From positions 1 through 64,000 of the forward strand of contig NZ_JBIQWA010000008.1 of NCBI RefSeq assembly GCF_046591575.1: DNA of 64,000 nt, read 5' to 3'. This stretch comes from Marivita sp046591575 (GTDB taxonomy: Bacteria > Pseudomonadota > Alphaproteobacteria > Rhodobacterales > Rhodobacteraceae). Below, piece by piece: positions 34,961 to 45,021 of this stretch. Made by a program: the position numbers and the translations under genes. The notes under the pieces were generated by a model. The model saw nothing but the letters and a program-made list of their open reading frames with translations, was not told where the DNA came from and did no database searches. How positions within the stretch are numbered: the first letter of the stretch is position 1; the number at the start of each line of letters is the position of its first letter.

Positions 34961-36058
34961 TTAGTTGCCGTCAACGCAGGCCTGAAGATCGGCGATTGCC
35001 GGGCCGTTCGGAGTGCGGCCAAGGTTGAACGGGGCGGATGCCTCGCGCCAGCCTTTGTAATCCTCAAGATACTCCACCATGGACAGGTACACCGCGCCGG
35101 CGGTCTGGCTTTCGCAGGACACTTCGACAATCACCTCGTTGGCGATGTTTTGCACCTCGGCCAGCGCCTCGTCGGTGTAACGCTCGACCGTGACCGCATC
35201 TTCCCAGTCGCCATAGGCTTCGGATGCGCGCTTTTCAGTGCGGGCCAGAGACCACACCATCGTGGCGTCCGCTGCGATGCGCAGCTTTTCCTGTGTCTCG
35301 GGCGTCAATGCGTCCCACGCGCCCTGATTGATGGCCACACCAAAGACCGATGCGGACTGGTGCCAGCCGGGGGTGGACCAGTGCGATGTCACCTGCTGAA
35401 AGCCTGCGGACCAATCGACGTTCGGGGTCGAGAATTCACCGCCGTCGATCACGCCCCGCTCCAGCGCCTGATAGACTTCGCCACCGGCCATGGAAACCTG
35501 GCTGCCGCCCAGACGTTCGAGGATGCGGCCCTGCTCATTGCCGGAGACACGCAAGCGCATGCCTTGAAGATCTTCCAGCGTGGTCATGGATTTGTTGGTG
35601 TGAAAGCCGGATTCGTTGTTTGTCACGCCATAGGGCAGGTAGACCATGCCATATTCGCCATAGGTCTTGTCGTAAAATTCGCGACCGCCCCATTCGCGAA
35701 TCCAGTTGACGTAGTCGACTGCGTTGAACAGCGACGGCGTGGTGGCCAGCGGCGTGAACGCCGCATCGCGGCCCGCCCAGTAGCCGGGCCAGTCAGCGCC
35801 CGCTTGCACCGTGTTGGACTGCACGGCCCCGAAGACTTCACCGGCGGAAACAAGGCTGCCACCCTCGAAAAACTCGATGGTCAGCTCATCGCCTGCCAAT
35901 TTGTTGGCAAGATCGACAAAATAGCGATCAAATTCGATCAGCTCCAGCGATGTGGGCCAGGTGGTTGTCATCGTCCAGGTTTCCTGTGCCTCGACCTGGG
36001 AGGCGATGCCGCCAGCGACCAGGGCCGCCGCAGCAAGGGCAGAATTGCGAAGTGTCAT
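34961..36058 (-). CDS. TRAP transporter solute-binding protein (TakP/DctP type)
   Basis: 365 residues. The signal peptide is MTLRNSALAAAALVAGGIASQVEA. The mature protein begins ETWTMTTTWPTSLELIEFDR and contains the conserved LQGMRLRVSGNEQGRILERL and DGGEFSTPNVDW, resembling TakP-like alpha-keto-acid binders. It is the last gene of an operon with small and large permeases upstream, reversed relative to the first TRAP system in this window. The substrate is not determined. Confidence 0.92.
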   Translation of the reverse strand: MTLRNSALAAAALVAGGIASQVEAQETWTMTTTWPTSLELIEFDRYFVDLANKLAGDELTIEFFEGGSLVSAGEVFGAVQSNTVQAGADWPGYWAGRDAAFTPLATTPSLFNAVDYVNWIREWGGREFYDKTYGEYGMVYLPYGVTNNESGFHTNKSMTTLEDLQGMRLRVSGNEQGRILERLGGSQVSMAGGEVYQALERGVIDGGEFSTPNVDWSAGFQQVTSHWSTPGWHQSASVFGVAINQGAWDALTPETQEKLRIAADATMVWSLARTEKRASEAYGDWEDAVTVERYTDEALAEVQNIANEVIVEVSCESQTAGAVYLSMVEYLEDYKGWREASAPFNLGRTPNGPAIADLQACVDGN

Positions 36059-36083
36059 TGAATTATCCTTTCCATTTTTGGGT

Positions 36084-37406
<1,323 letters not shown>

Positions 37407-37409
37407 CGC

Positions 37410-37901
37410 TCAGACCCCCTGCTCTTTGTTGAGAATGATTTTGAGCACTTCGTTTATGCCCTGAAGAAGCAGAAGGGCCGCCGCGACGCAAAGCGCCATC
37501 TTCAACGGGTAAACCGGCAGCGCGACGGCACCGTATGTCGTCTCGCCCTGCTGCCACGAGCGCAGAGCGAAATCGTAGGAGCGGGTCAGGAAGACCCAGA
37601 CAAACGGAAAGAAAAAGATCAGATAACCCAGGACATTGACGATCCGTGCCACAAGCGGCGGAAACCGGTCCACCAGTAGATCGACGCGCACATGGGCCTG
37701 ATGGCGCAGGGCATAGCCCCCCAGAAGGATAAAGTAAAAACCATAAAGTTGTCGCGACAGATCAAACGCCCAGCGTGTGGGGGCGTTGAACGCATACCGC
37801 ATGACCACATCGTAGATAATGATGGCGGCAAATATAATGGCGAGCACCGCCACGATCCTGCCGACAACTTCGTTGATCCCGTCGATGGTTTTTAAGATCA
37901 T
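37410..37901 (-). CDS. TRAP transporter small permease (DctQ family)
   Basis: 163 residues with four hydrophobic segments and the DctQ pattern DVVMRYAFNAPTRWAFDLSR. First gene of the second TRAP operon. The 270 bases upstream contain no gene but do contain a perfect inverted repeat (38026-38047) that could be an operator. Confidence 0.9.
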   Translation of the reverse strand: MILKTIDGINEVVGRIVAVLAIIFAAIIIYDVVMRYAFNAPTRWAFDLSRQLYGFYFILLGGYALRHQAHVRVDLLVDRFPPLVARIVNVLGYLIFFFPFVWVFLTRSYDFALRSWQQGETTYGAVALPVYPLKMALCVAAALLLLQGINEVLKIILNKEQGV

Positions 37902-38025
37902 AATCGCTATTCCGCGTTACCCATGCGCACCCATTCGCATGCCGCCGCAAGGGTTGGCATGTTCCCTCAGCTGCTTCAAGGGCTGCGTCAAGCTTTGCTG
38001 CACGATTTGCGCGTTGGTCTCATTT

Positions 38026-38047
38026 CTAGGAAAAATGTGGTTCCTAG
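38026..38047. promoter_or_regulatory. Inverted repeat upstream of the second TRAP operon
   Basis: CTAGGAA (38026-38032) and TTCCTAG (38041-38047) are perfectly complementary with an 8-base spacer, 125 bases upstream of the small permease start. The geometry suits a dimeric repressor. No regulator gene is adjacent. Confidence 0.4.
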
Positions 38048-38107
38048 GATTTGTAGTGAAATTCGCAAGTGGTGACGCGCATCGGATCTGCGCGCCGAGA
38101 TGAAAGG

Positions 38108-38127
38108 CTGTGCATTTTTCTGCACAG
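38108..38127. terminator. Possible terminator hairpin after the glutathione S-transferase gene
   Basis: CTGTGCA (38108-38114) and TGCACAG (38121-38127) form a 7-base-pair stem around a 6-base loop, 44 bases after the minus-strand stop codon at 38171. There is no long U-run, so termination is uncertain. Confidence 0.35.
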
Positions 38128-38170
38128 TCAGGTCAGGGCAGGGGCCGCCAGCCCCTTGCCCTTGTCCTCG

Positions 38171-38797
38171 TCAAAGGATCGGCTTCATATTCTGCCGCTT
38201 GAGAGCCACTTGCACACCGCCATCGCCCTCCATCCGGGCCATGTGTTCTTTCAACGCCGGGTAGTCGTCATAGGACAGCGGCGTCTGATCAATCCAACGC
38301 ATCAGCACATAAAGGAACGTGTCCGCAAAGGAGCGCTGACCCAGATACCATTCGCCCCCATTTACAGACAATACATGTTCAAGCCTCTCGTAATGACCGG
38401 CAAGTTTTTCGTAAGTCTTGCGCTTGACCTCCTCAATAGCGGCCTCCGTCTCGGCAAAATTCTGTGCTCCGAAATGGCCACCATAGGCCGCGTGAACCTC
38501 GGAGGTCATATAGGACAGCGCCTCGGCTTCCTTGCGGCCAATTTTTGTATCAAGACCGAAATTGCCACTGCCATATGTCGCGCCAAGCCAGCCCAAGATC
38601 GCCGACGCCTCGGTGAGCACGTCGCCGTCTTCAAACTGGAGCGCGGGCACCTTGCCCTTGGGATTGATTGCGAGATAGTCGTCCTTCTTGTGATCGCCAT
38701 ATGCCATTGTGTGGACTTCTACCGGCGCATCAAGCCAGGCCACCGCGATATTGGGCGAAAGCGAGCAGGTTCCGGGCATAGTGTAAAGAGTTGGCAT
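38171..38797 (-). CDS. Glutathione S-transferase family protein
   Basis: 208 residues with the two-domain GST layout. The N-terminal thioredoxin-like half has LYTMPGTCSLSPNIAVAWLD (a beta-class-like N-terminus with cysteine in the active loop), KGKVPALQFEDGDVLTEASA (the cis-proline and glutathione-binding segment), and a helical C-terminal half follows. Cytoplasmic conjugation or reduction of electrophiles is expected. It is on the same strand as an FMN reductase and a pirin, possibly a loose stress-response group. Confidence 0.9.
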   Translation of the reverse strand: MPTLYTMPGTCSLSPNIAVAWLDAPVEVHTMAYGDHKKDDYLAINPKGKVPALQFEDGDVLTEASAILGWLGATYGSGNFGLDTKIGRKEAEALSYMTSEVHAAYGGHFGAQNFAETEAAIEEVKRKTYEKLAGHYERLEHVLSVNGGEWYLGQRSFADTFLYVLMRWIDQTPLSYDDYPALKEHMARMEGDGGVQVALKRQNMKPIL

Positions 38798-38910
38798 GGG
38801 TGCTGTTCCTTTTGTGTGGTGCGATCAATGACACGAAGAGGGGTCCTTTCGTCGTGCAGTGCAGTGGTCAAAACGCCCGAGACGGTTTCGAGTTTCGCAA
38901 GGGGCGGCTT

Positions 38911-39471
38911 TTATTCCCGGTTTGATCCGGCAAACGCGGCAAACCGTGCAAGAAAGTCCTTTAACCTTGCTTGCATGGCCTCATCTATCATGCGTCCCTG
39001 GTCGTCGAACACGCTGCCCGCCCGCGAGACCATCAGCCGCCCTTCGAACCAGGGCCGTGTGCCCAATGTGCGCAGCACAGAAAGCCAGGCATCCTGGGCC
39101 AGGATCGTCCCGAAACCACCGGGCGACGCGCCGACCACCGCCACTGGTTTGGCACCGTATACCTTGCTGATGTCACTTGCCGGGCGGGTGGTCCAGTCAA
39201 TCGCGTTCTTGAACACGCCCGGAATTGAATTGTTGTATTCGGGCGAGAAAAGCAAAAGACCGTCGGCGTGTCGGATCTGGTCTTTCAGTTCGACAACCGG
39301 GTCTGGCAGCCCCAGGGCCGCCTCTTCATCGGCGTTATAGAGCGGGATGCCGTCAATACTGCCCGCCAAAAGCTCGGTCCCGTCGGGCATCAGGCCCTGC
39401 GCAGTGCGCAGCAGAGCCGTGTTGAAAGAAGCCTGTCGCAGGCTTCCCGATATTCCGAGGATACGTGTCAT
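38911..39471 (-). CDS. NAD(P)H-dependent FMN reductase
   Basis: 186 residues from the ATG at 39471, where the family usually starts (MTRILGISGSLRQASFN). An ATG at 39486 gives five more residues. The flavodoxin-like fold shows the phosphate loop GISGSLRQASFNTALL, LLFSPEYNNSIPGVFKNAID and GASPGGFG. It likely reduces FMN or quinone-type substrates in the cytoplasm. It lies 113 bases before the GST gene and 176 bases after the pirin gene on the same strand. Confidence 0.9.
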   Translation of the reverse strand: MTRILGISGSLRQASFNTALLRTAQGLMPDGTELLAGSIDGIPLYNADEEAALGLPDPVVELKDQIRHADGLLLFSPEYNNSIPGVFKNAIDWTTRPASDISKVYGAKPVAVVGASPGGFGTILAQDAWLSVLRTLGTRPWFEGRLMVSRAGSVFDDQGRMIDEAMQARLKDFLARFAAFAGSNRE

Positions 39472-39647
39472 GATCGTTTCTTTCATTTTTTAAATTGCAA
39501 CAGTGTTGGTCGGTCACAGGCGCATCGCATGAAAACAATCGCTGTCACCTTGCGCTGTTTGATCGTCGGCTTCGCCGTTTTGCCGCGGGGCGTGCGTGTC
39601 AGTGTTCAGCAAAGGCATGACGCTTGTGAATTCCGGCGTGATCGTCC

Positions 39648-40607
39648 TTACCATTCCTTTGGTTTTGTCTTGTTCATACCGGGATCAATCGGAATGAACT
39701 CCTTGTCGTCGCCGGGGGGCAGTTTGAACGGGCCGTTTTCCCAATCCGCGGCGTTCCAATCTTCCTTGGCTTGTTCGATCCGCTCTTTGGACGAGGACAC
39801 AAAGTTCCACCAGATATAGCGCTTCTCGCTCAGTGTCGCGCCGCCAAGCGCCATCAGTCGTGCGCCTTGCGTGCCTGCCTTGACGGTCATCTTGTCGCCG
39901 GGTCGAAAAACCATCATGCGGCCTTCTTCGAACACATCACCAGCGATCTCGACGCTGCCCTGGGTGATATAGACACCACGATCCTCGTGGGTGTCGGGCA
40001 GGGGGAAAGACGCGCCCGGCTCCAGGACCACATCCAGATAAAATGTCTCGGACTGCATGGTTACGGGGCTGGTCTCGCCATAGGCGCTGCCCAGGATCAG
40101 CCGGGCGGTGGTGCCGGTGTCGGAGATAACGGGCAGGGCAGCTTTCTTGTGGTGCTCGAATTCCGGCTCCATCTCTTCGCGGTCTTTGGGAAGGGCGATC
40201 CATGTCTGGATGCCAAAGAGTTTGCCCTTCTGGCCCCGGGTCTGCTTGTCAGAGCGCTCGGAATGAGTGATGCCCTTGCCGGCGGTCATCCAGTTGACCT
40301 CTCCGGGTTTGATCATCTGGTTGGAACCAACGCTGTCACGGTGCTGAAAGACGCCGTCGTACAGATAGGTCACGGTCCCAAGCCCGATATGCGGATGCGG
40401 GCGGACGTCGATCCCCCCGTCATTGATAAATTCCGCCGGGCCCATCTGGTCGAAAAAGATGAACGGACCGACCATCTGCCGCTTGGGTGATGGCAGGGCG
40501 CGGCGCACCTCGAACCCGCCAACATCTCGGGCGCGCGGAATAATCAGGGTCTCGATACCGCCTTCGGACAACGGACATTCGGGGTTTTGGGTCGGGTTCC
40601 AACTCAT
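39648..40607 (-). CDS. Pirin family protein
   Basis: 319 residues from the ATG at 40607, which has AAGGAGA upstream. A longer frame to 40742 has no ribosome-binding site and unrelated sequence. Bicupin pirin with the metal-binding motif RPHPHIGLGTVTYLYDG, the second histidine region QHRDSVGSNQ and MTAGKGITHSERS. Pirins bind iron and some act as quercetin dioxygenases or regulators. The role here is unknown. Confidence 0.92.
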   Translation of the reverse strand: MSWNPTQNPECPLSEGGIETLIIPRARDVGGFEVRRALPSPKRQMVGPFIFFDQMGPAEFINDGGIDVRPHPHIGLGTVTYLYDGVFQHRDSVGSNQMIKPGEVNWMTAGKGITHSERSDKQTRGQKGKLFGIQTWIALPKDREEMEPEFEHHKKAALPVISDTGTTARLILGSAYGETSPVTMQSETFYLDVVLEPGASFPLPDTHEDRGVYITQGSVEIAGDVFEEGRMMVFRPGDKMTVKAGTQGARLMALGGATLSEKRYIWWNFVSSSKERIEQAKEDWNAADWENGPFKLPPGDDKEFIPIDPGMNKTKPKEW

Positions 40608-41049
40608 CTTGCGTCTCCTTTTGAGGATCGTGGGCAGCAGAGTACGACGCAAGACATAAGGCACGCCATTCTTGTTCGAAACAGTAACTTTCCGGCATTT
40701 ACTATTGTTATTTATGCAATAATAAGCGGCCCAGCATGCCAAGCTGGTTCGTTTCTTTGTGTTAGCGGCCGCGCCTTCTCGTTACTTAGCAGCAAGATAG
40801 GGGAATTGTCGCAACCCAGTTTAGAATGTGCCCCAGTCCTTATGAATAATCCTATAAGGTAAGTTATGTTATATAACATTAGCAAATACGGATATTTTTG
40901 AACTGCGGCCGCGCAAAACGATGCTGAAAAGCGATTTTACGTCCTTGGCCCACACGTTTCCCGTGAGGAAAATAATCTGAACGCAGGTATTGATTTTTGC
41001 CGGGAATTACGTCTCAATATCGCAAAAATTCGGTACAGGGAGCTACAGA
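40608..41049. promoter_or_regulatory. AT-rich promoter region of dmmD with two palindromes
   Basis: No gene is supported in these 442 bases. The part before dmmD is AT-rich relative to its surroundings and holds CCTTAT/ATAAGG (40838-40843 and 40854-40859) and the perfect 14-base palindrome ATGTTATATAACAT (40866-40879), about 170 bases before the dmmD start. These are candidate operators for the dimethylamine genes. TATTG/CAATA further upstream (about 40705-40723) is weaker. GGAG precedes the dmmD ATG. Confidence 0.45.
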
Positions 41050-42195
41050 ATGGCAATCATCTACAGAACGTCGGCGTTGGCACAGCGTCATGCCGAAATC
41101 GGTGGAGAACTTGAAGACTGGAATGGCATGGGCACGGCATGGTTTTACGACCAGTCCGATGAACGCGCCAAGGCGGATTATGAGGCAGTGCGCACCAAGG
41201 CAGGCCTTATGGACGTGTCCGGCCTTAAAAAGGTGCATTTGTCCGGTCCGCATGCAGCGGCGGTGATCGACCGCGCCACAACGCGCAATGTTGACAAGCT
41301 AATGCCAGGCCGTGCCGTTTATGCAGCGATGCTGGATGATCGCGGCTTGTTCATTGATGATTGCGTGATTTATCGCGTTTCGGTCAATTACTGGCTTTTG
41401 GTGCATGGCACCGGCACAGGCCATGAAAGTCTGGCCATGGCCGCTTATGGCAAGAACGTGACAATGCTGTTCGACGACGATCTGCACGATATGTCGCTGC
41501 AAGGCCCGGTCGCCGTTGATTTCCTTGCAAAGCATGTTCCGGGGATTCGGGATCTGGCCTATTTCGGGATCATTCAGACCAAGCTGTTCGGCAAGCCGGT
41601 GATGATCTCCCGCACCGGTTACACCGGCGAACGCGGTTATGAGATTTTCTGCGAAGGACGTCACGCGATCGACCTGTGGGATGCGATTCTTGAAGACGGC
41701 AAGGACATGGGTATACGCCCGGTCCAGTTCTCGACACTCGATCTGCTGCGCACGGAAAGCTATCTGTTGTTCTATCCGGGTGACAATTCAGAGACCTACC
41801 CGTTCCCGGATCAGCCAGCAGGCGATTCGCTGTGGGAGCTGGGGCTGGAATTTACCGTCTCTCCGGGCAAGACAGGTTTCCGCGGAGCCGAGAACCACTA
41901 TGCGCTTGAAGGCAAGGAGCGGTTCAAGATCTATGGCGTAGAGCTTGAAGGCACCACGCCTGCTGGCGAAGGGGCGGAACTGCTTAAGGATGGTAAGCAG
42001 GTCGGTGTTGTGACCTTTGGCATGCATTCGGAACTGAACAACCACAATGTTGGAATCGCGCGGATGCCGGTTGAGTGTGCCGTGCCCGGAACAAAGCTGA
42101 CGGTTCGCAACGCGGACGGAACAGAAATTCCTTGTGTGGCCGCAGAGATGCCGTTCTATGACAAGGACAAGTCGATCCGCACAGCCAAGGGCTGA
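41050..42195 (+). CDS. dmmD: GcvT-like folate-binding subunit of dimethylamine monooxygenase (DmmD)
   Basis: 381 residues from the ATG at 41050 (MAIIYRTSAL), with GGAG upstream; an upstream frame to 40990 lacks a ribosome-binding site. It is a GcvT/aminomethyltransferase fold: AGLMDVSGLKKVHLSGP, SRTGYTGERGYEIFCE and SPGKTGFRGAENH. In the heme-dependent oxidative N-demethylase such a subunit binds tetrahydrofolate and captures formaldehyde. It is followed by an intrinsic terminator and then dmmABC, matching the dmmDABC order of Ruegeria. A DMSP demethylase (DmdA) is a related alternative that the context does not favour. Confidence 0.85.
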   Translation: MAIIYRTSALAQRHAEIGGELEDWNGMGTAWFYDQSDERAKADYEAVRTKAGLMDVSGLKKVHLSGPHAAAVIDRATTRNVDKLMPGRAVYAAMLDDRGLFIDDCVIYRVSVNYWLLVHGTGTGHESLAMAAYGKNVTMLFDDDLHDMSLQGPVAVDFLAKHVPGIRDLAYFGIIQTKLFGKPVMISRTGYTGERGYEIFCEGRHAIDLWDAILEDGKDMGIRPVQFSTLDLLRTESYLLFYPGDNSETYPFPDQPAGDSLWELGLEFTVSPGKTGFRGAENHYALEGKERFKIYGVELEGTTPAGEGAELLKDGKQVGVVTFGMHSELNNHNVGIARMPVECAVPGTKLTVRNADGTEIPCVAAEMPFYDKDKSIRTAKG

Positions 42196-42208
42196 GATCC
42201 AGAATTGC

Positions 42209-42239
42209 AAAAGGCGCAACCTGCAGGTTGCGCCTTTTT
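42209..42239 (+). terminator. Intrinsic terminator between dmmD and dmmA
   Basis: AAAAGGCGCAACC (42209-42221) and GGTTGCGCCTTTT (42226-42238) form a perfect 13-base-pair stem with a TGCA loop, ending in a T-run. It lies 13 bases after the dmmD stop codon and 31 bases before the dmmA start, so it may attenuate transcription from dmmD into dmmABC. Confidence 0.88.
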
Positions 42240-42269
42240 ACAATCAGATACGAAGAGAGATACGACAGC

Positions 42270-42878
42270 ATGTCGAAGTTTCAATTCCCAGAAAGCATAA
42301 AGAGCCGCCCGGTTTATGGAACGCTCGAACCAAGACCGGGAAAGGCACATTTGATGATCGCGGATGCGGAAGGCGCAGAGGCGATCCTTGATCTTGGAAA
42401 AAAGGATGCCGCCCTTTTCGAAACGGCCCACATCATTTTCATCCCCAAAGATACCGGCGACACATATGTTGAGCCGCTCAAAGCACTGAACCCCGCGCAG
42501 TTTCGGGTTGCGCCAAGCTATGATGCCTGCGTTCCACGTCTGCGCCGGGTTCTGTCGGATGCCCATATGGGGTTGCAGGTCTATCTGGCCGGAACCGAGG
42601 GTTTGATGGGTCAGGCGGAAACCGAATGTATGACCGCCGGCATTCCCCATTCTGCCATCCAGACCGAACATCGCGGCTCGGTGGCGCGAAGGATGCAATG
42701 CGTCCATTGCAAAGGCATCACAGAAGACGTGATGACCGATCCTTTTGTCTGTTCACATTGTGGGCTGAACCTGTTTGTGCGTGACCACTATTCGCGCCGA
42801 CTGGCGGCATTTCAGGGTGTATGCATTGACGCCGAAGATCCTGGAAACGTGCCAGAACCTGTGGAGCTTTACAAATGA
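42270..42878 (+). CDS. dmmA: Dimethylamine monooxygenase subunit DmmA
   Basis: 202 residues from the ATG at 42270 with GAAGAGAG upstream. The N-terminal half (PVYGTLEPRPGKAHLMIADA) precedes a region with AGTEGLMGQAE and a C-terminal zinc-ribbon-like motif made of two CxxC pairs (CVHCKG and CSHCGL), then VRDHYSRRLAAFQGV. It is the small subunit specific to dimethylamine monooxygenases. It overlaps the dmmB start (ATGA at 42875). The call rests on recognition of the family and on the strict gene order. Confidence 0.85.
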   Translation: MSKFQFPESIKSRPVYGTLEPRPGKAHLMIADAEGAEAILDLGKKDAALFETAHIIFIPKDTGDTYVEPLKALNPAQFRVAPSYDACVPRLRRVLSDAHMGLQVYLAGTEGLMGQAETECMTAGIPHSAIQTEHRGSVARRMQCVHCKGITEDVMTDPFVCSHCGLNLFVRDHYSRRLAAFQGVCIDAEDPGNVPEPVELYK

Positions 42879-43861
42879 GTGCTGCCCCCCAAAAAGCAAA
42901 GGCCGGTGCCGAAAAGATCGAGGTTGTCGTCAGCGCCAAGGTTCCGCTGAACGAGCTGGTCACGCGGTTTGAATTCAAACGCCGCGACGGCGAACTTTTC
43001 CCGCCATTTTCTGCCGGGGCGCATACCGTTGTCGAAATGAACGATGACGGCCGTGCGCGGTTGAACCCCTATTCCCTGATGTCTGATCCGGCAGACCGGT
43101 CGATCTATGCGATTTCCGTGCGTCGTGATGACGAAGGGCGCGGCGGATCTTTGTTTCTGCACCAAAACGTCGACGTGGGCGATCACATGACGATCACGTA
43201 TCCGGTCAACTTGTTCCCGCTTGATCTGCGTGGCCGCAAACACGTCTTTCTGGCAGGTGGGATCGGCATCACCCCGTTTATGGCAATGATTGCCCATCTC
43301 GAACGGATGGGAGGCATGTGGGAATTGCATTACGCGTGTCGCAATGCGGCTTTGGGAACATATGTCGACGATCTGACGTCGAGATATCCCAACAAGGTGC
43401 ATGTCTATTTTGACGATCAAAAAGAACAGATCGGTCTGGCAGATCTGCTGGATGGTCAGCCGCTTGGCACGCATGTTTATGTTTGTGGTCCAAAAGGCAT
43501 GATCGAATGGGTCCACTCGACAGCTGCGGCGCATGGTTGGCCGGACGAAAACGTGCACTCCGAAGAATTCCTGGCACCGCAACCTGGCAAGCCGTTTGAA
43601 GTGCGCTTGTGTAAATCAGACATCACCATTCAGGTAAGCGAAAACGAAAGCCTGCTTGAGGCTATCGAACGCTGCGGTGTCGAGGCTCCTTTCCTGTGTC
43701 GTGGTGGGGCCTGCGGACAATGCGAAACGGATGTGATCGAAGCCGACGGTGAATTTGTGCATCGCGATCACTGGCTGGATGACGAAGAACACGCGAGCGG
43801 ACAGAAAATCATGCCATGTGTCAGCCGATTCATTGGCAAAACGCTTGTTCTGGACCGTTAG
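42875..43861 (+). CDS. dmmB: Dimethylamine monooxygenase reductase subunit DmmB
   Basis: 328 residues, a VanB/PDR-type reductase. FMN/FAD-binding part: LNPYSLMSDPADRSIYAISV. NAD(P)H-binding part: HVFLAGGIGITPFMAMI and HVYVCGPKGMIEW. A C-terminal 2Fe-2S ferredoxin has CRGGACGQCETDV and the fourth cysteine in MPCVSR. It passes electrons from NADPH to the heme subunit. It overlaps dmmA by 4 bases and precedes dmmC by 14 bases. Confidence 0.92.
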   Translation: MSAAPQKAKAGAEKIEVVVSAKVPLNELVTRFEFKRRDGELFPPFSAGAHTVVEMNDDGRARLNPYSLMSDPADRSIYAISVRRDDEGRGGSLFLHQNVDVGDHMTITYPVNLFPLDLRGRKHVFLAGGIGITPFMAMIAHLERMGGMWELHYACRNAALGTYVDDLTSRYPNKVHVYFDDQKEQIGLADLLDGQPLGTHVYVCGPKGMIEWVHSTAAAHGWPDENVHSEEFLAPQPGKPFEVRLCKSDITIQVSENESLLEAIERCGVEAPFLCRGGACGQCETDVIEADGEFVHRDHWLDDEEHASGQKIMPCVSRFIGKTLVLDR

Positions 43862-43875
43862 GAGGAGAAACGACG

Positions 43876-44949
43876 ATGACGATTCAATTCAACAAAGAAA
43901 CGTTTCGCGATGATTATTCCTTTCGGAATTCAGAGCGTGCGATCAAGCGGTTTCCGTTTCCGTTTCACGAGGACAGTTACATGTACTCGGTCAATATGGA
44001 GCAGCACCGCGGCGGTCCTGAGGGATCGGTCTATGAGATGCGCTTTGACGTGGACGAACATTATGTTTCGGAAATGGCTGACCGGGCCATGGTGCTGGCG
44101 GATGATCCATTGCGGTGCCAATCGCTGCCGCACATGACGTTGGCGGGATGGGATACACTGGAACTGATCATGGTGTCCAAGTCCGAAGACTATCCGGATT
44201 TGTTTGAACTGCACCGCGACGGAGACAAATGGCGGTGGATCAACAAGCCGATGGGCATTGATCACAGTTTTACGTTTCTTGACGAAACGACGCTGCCTTG
44301 TGGTCCTTTGGAATACATCACGCGTCAAGCACAGGGCGATTTCGCCGTTCTCGATCAGCGCGATGAGATGCTCTACATGGACGCGGGTATGGTCACCACG
44401 CAGGCGGACTGGTCGCTGGATTTCGATATCGGCATGGACTTTTTCGAATGGCATGCGCCGGTACCGTTGGCCCATGAAATGGGTATCTTCAAACGGGCTT
44501 TGAAATTCTTGCTCAACATCCAGCAAGGAGCCCCGGCGCGACGGCTCAACTGGACAATGACGGTCAATCCGTTGCTCGATACCAGCCCGGAAAACTACCA
44601 CAAATGGGGTATCCAGAAAACCACGCTGACCCCCGAGAATATCGGTGCGAAACAACATCTTCGTGTTGAGCTGCAGACATTCTACCGGCTGCCGCGGTCT
44701 AACGCATTATTGTTTCCGATCCGCTGCTATCTGATCGCGTTTCTGGATATCGTCAGTGTTCCGAAATGGGGACGCCGCCTGCACCGCGTGATCCGGGATC
44801 TGCCGGAAGAGTTGGCAACGTATAAAGGCTTTATCGACAACCGTCCGTTGATGCTCGAATATCTCAGTAAATTTGACGATGGCTTGCCCACGTCTCCGGG
44901 GATCTGGCCGGATCTGGACACAGAACCGGCGTTGCAGAAACAAAGTTGA
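43876..44949 (+). CDS. dmmC: Heme-dependent oxidative N-demethylase subunit DmmC (DUF3445)
   Basis: 357 residues from the ATG at 43876, preceded by AGGAGGAG. The DUF3445/HODM alpha-type fold is recognised from FPFPFHEDSYMYSVNME, GWDTLELIMVSKSEDYPDLF and LRVELQTFYRLPRSNALLF. In the Pseudomonas enzyme this PAS-derived domain carries heme and oxidises dimethylamine to monomethylamine and formaldehyde. It completes the dmmDABC set and is followed by an intrinsic terminator. Confidence 0.9.
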   Translation: MTIQFNKETFRDDYSFRNSERAIKRFPFPFHEDSYMYSVNMEQHRGGPEGSVYEMRFDVDEHYVSEMADRAMVLADDPLRCQSLPHMTLAGWDTLELIMVSKSEDYPDLFELHRDGDKWRWINKPMGIDHSFTFLDETTLPCGPLEYITRQAQGDFAVLDQRDEMLYMDAGMVTTQADWSLDFDIGMDFFEWHAPVPLAHEMGIFKRALKFLLNIQQGAPARRLNWTMTVNPLLDTSPENYHKWGIQKTTLTPENIGAKQHLRVELQTFYRLPRSNALLFPIRCYLIAFLDIVSVPKWGRRLHRVIRDLPEELATYKGFIDNRPLMLEYLSKFDDGLPTSPGIWPDLDTEPALQKQS

Positions 44950-44960
44950 TACAAAGAAAC

Positions 44961-44990
44961 AGAGCCCCGGTTTTCGGGGCTCTGGTGTTT
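44961..44990 (+). terminator. Intrinsic terminator after dmmC
   Basis: AGAGCCCCG (44961-44969) and CGGGGCTCT (44975-44983) form a perfect 9-base-pair stem with a 5-base loop, followed by GGTGTTTT. It lies 11 bases after the dmmC stop codon. Confidence 0.85.
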
Positions 44991-45021
44991 TGGCTGGCTT
45001 CGGTTTGCTTCTGCCTGTCGA

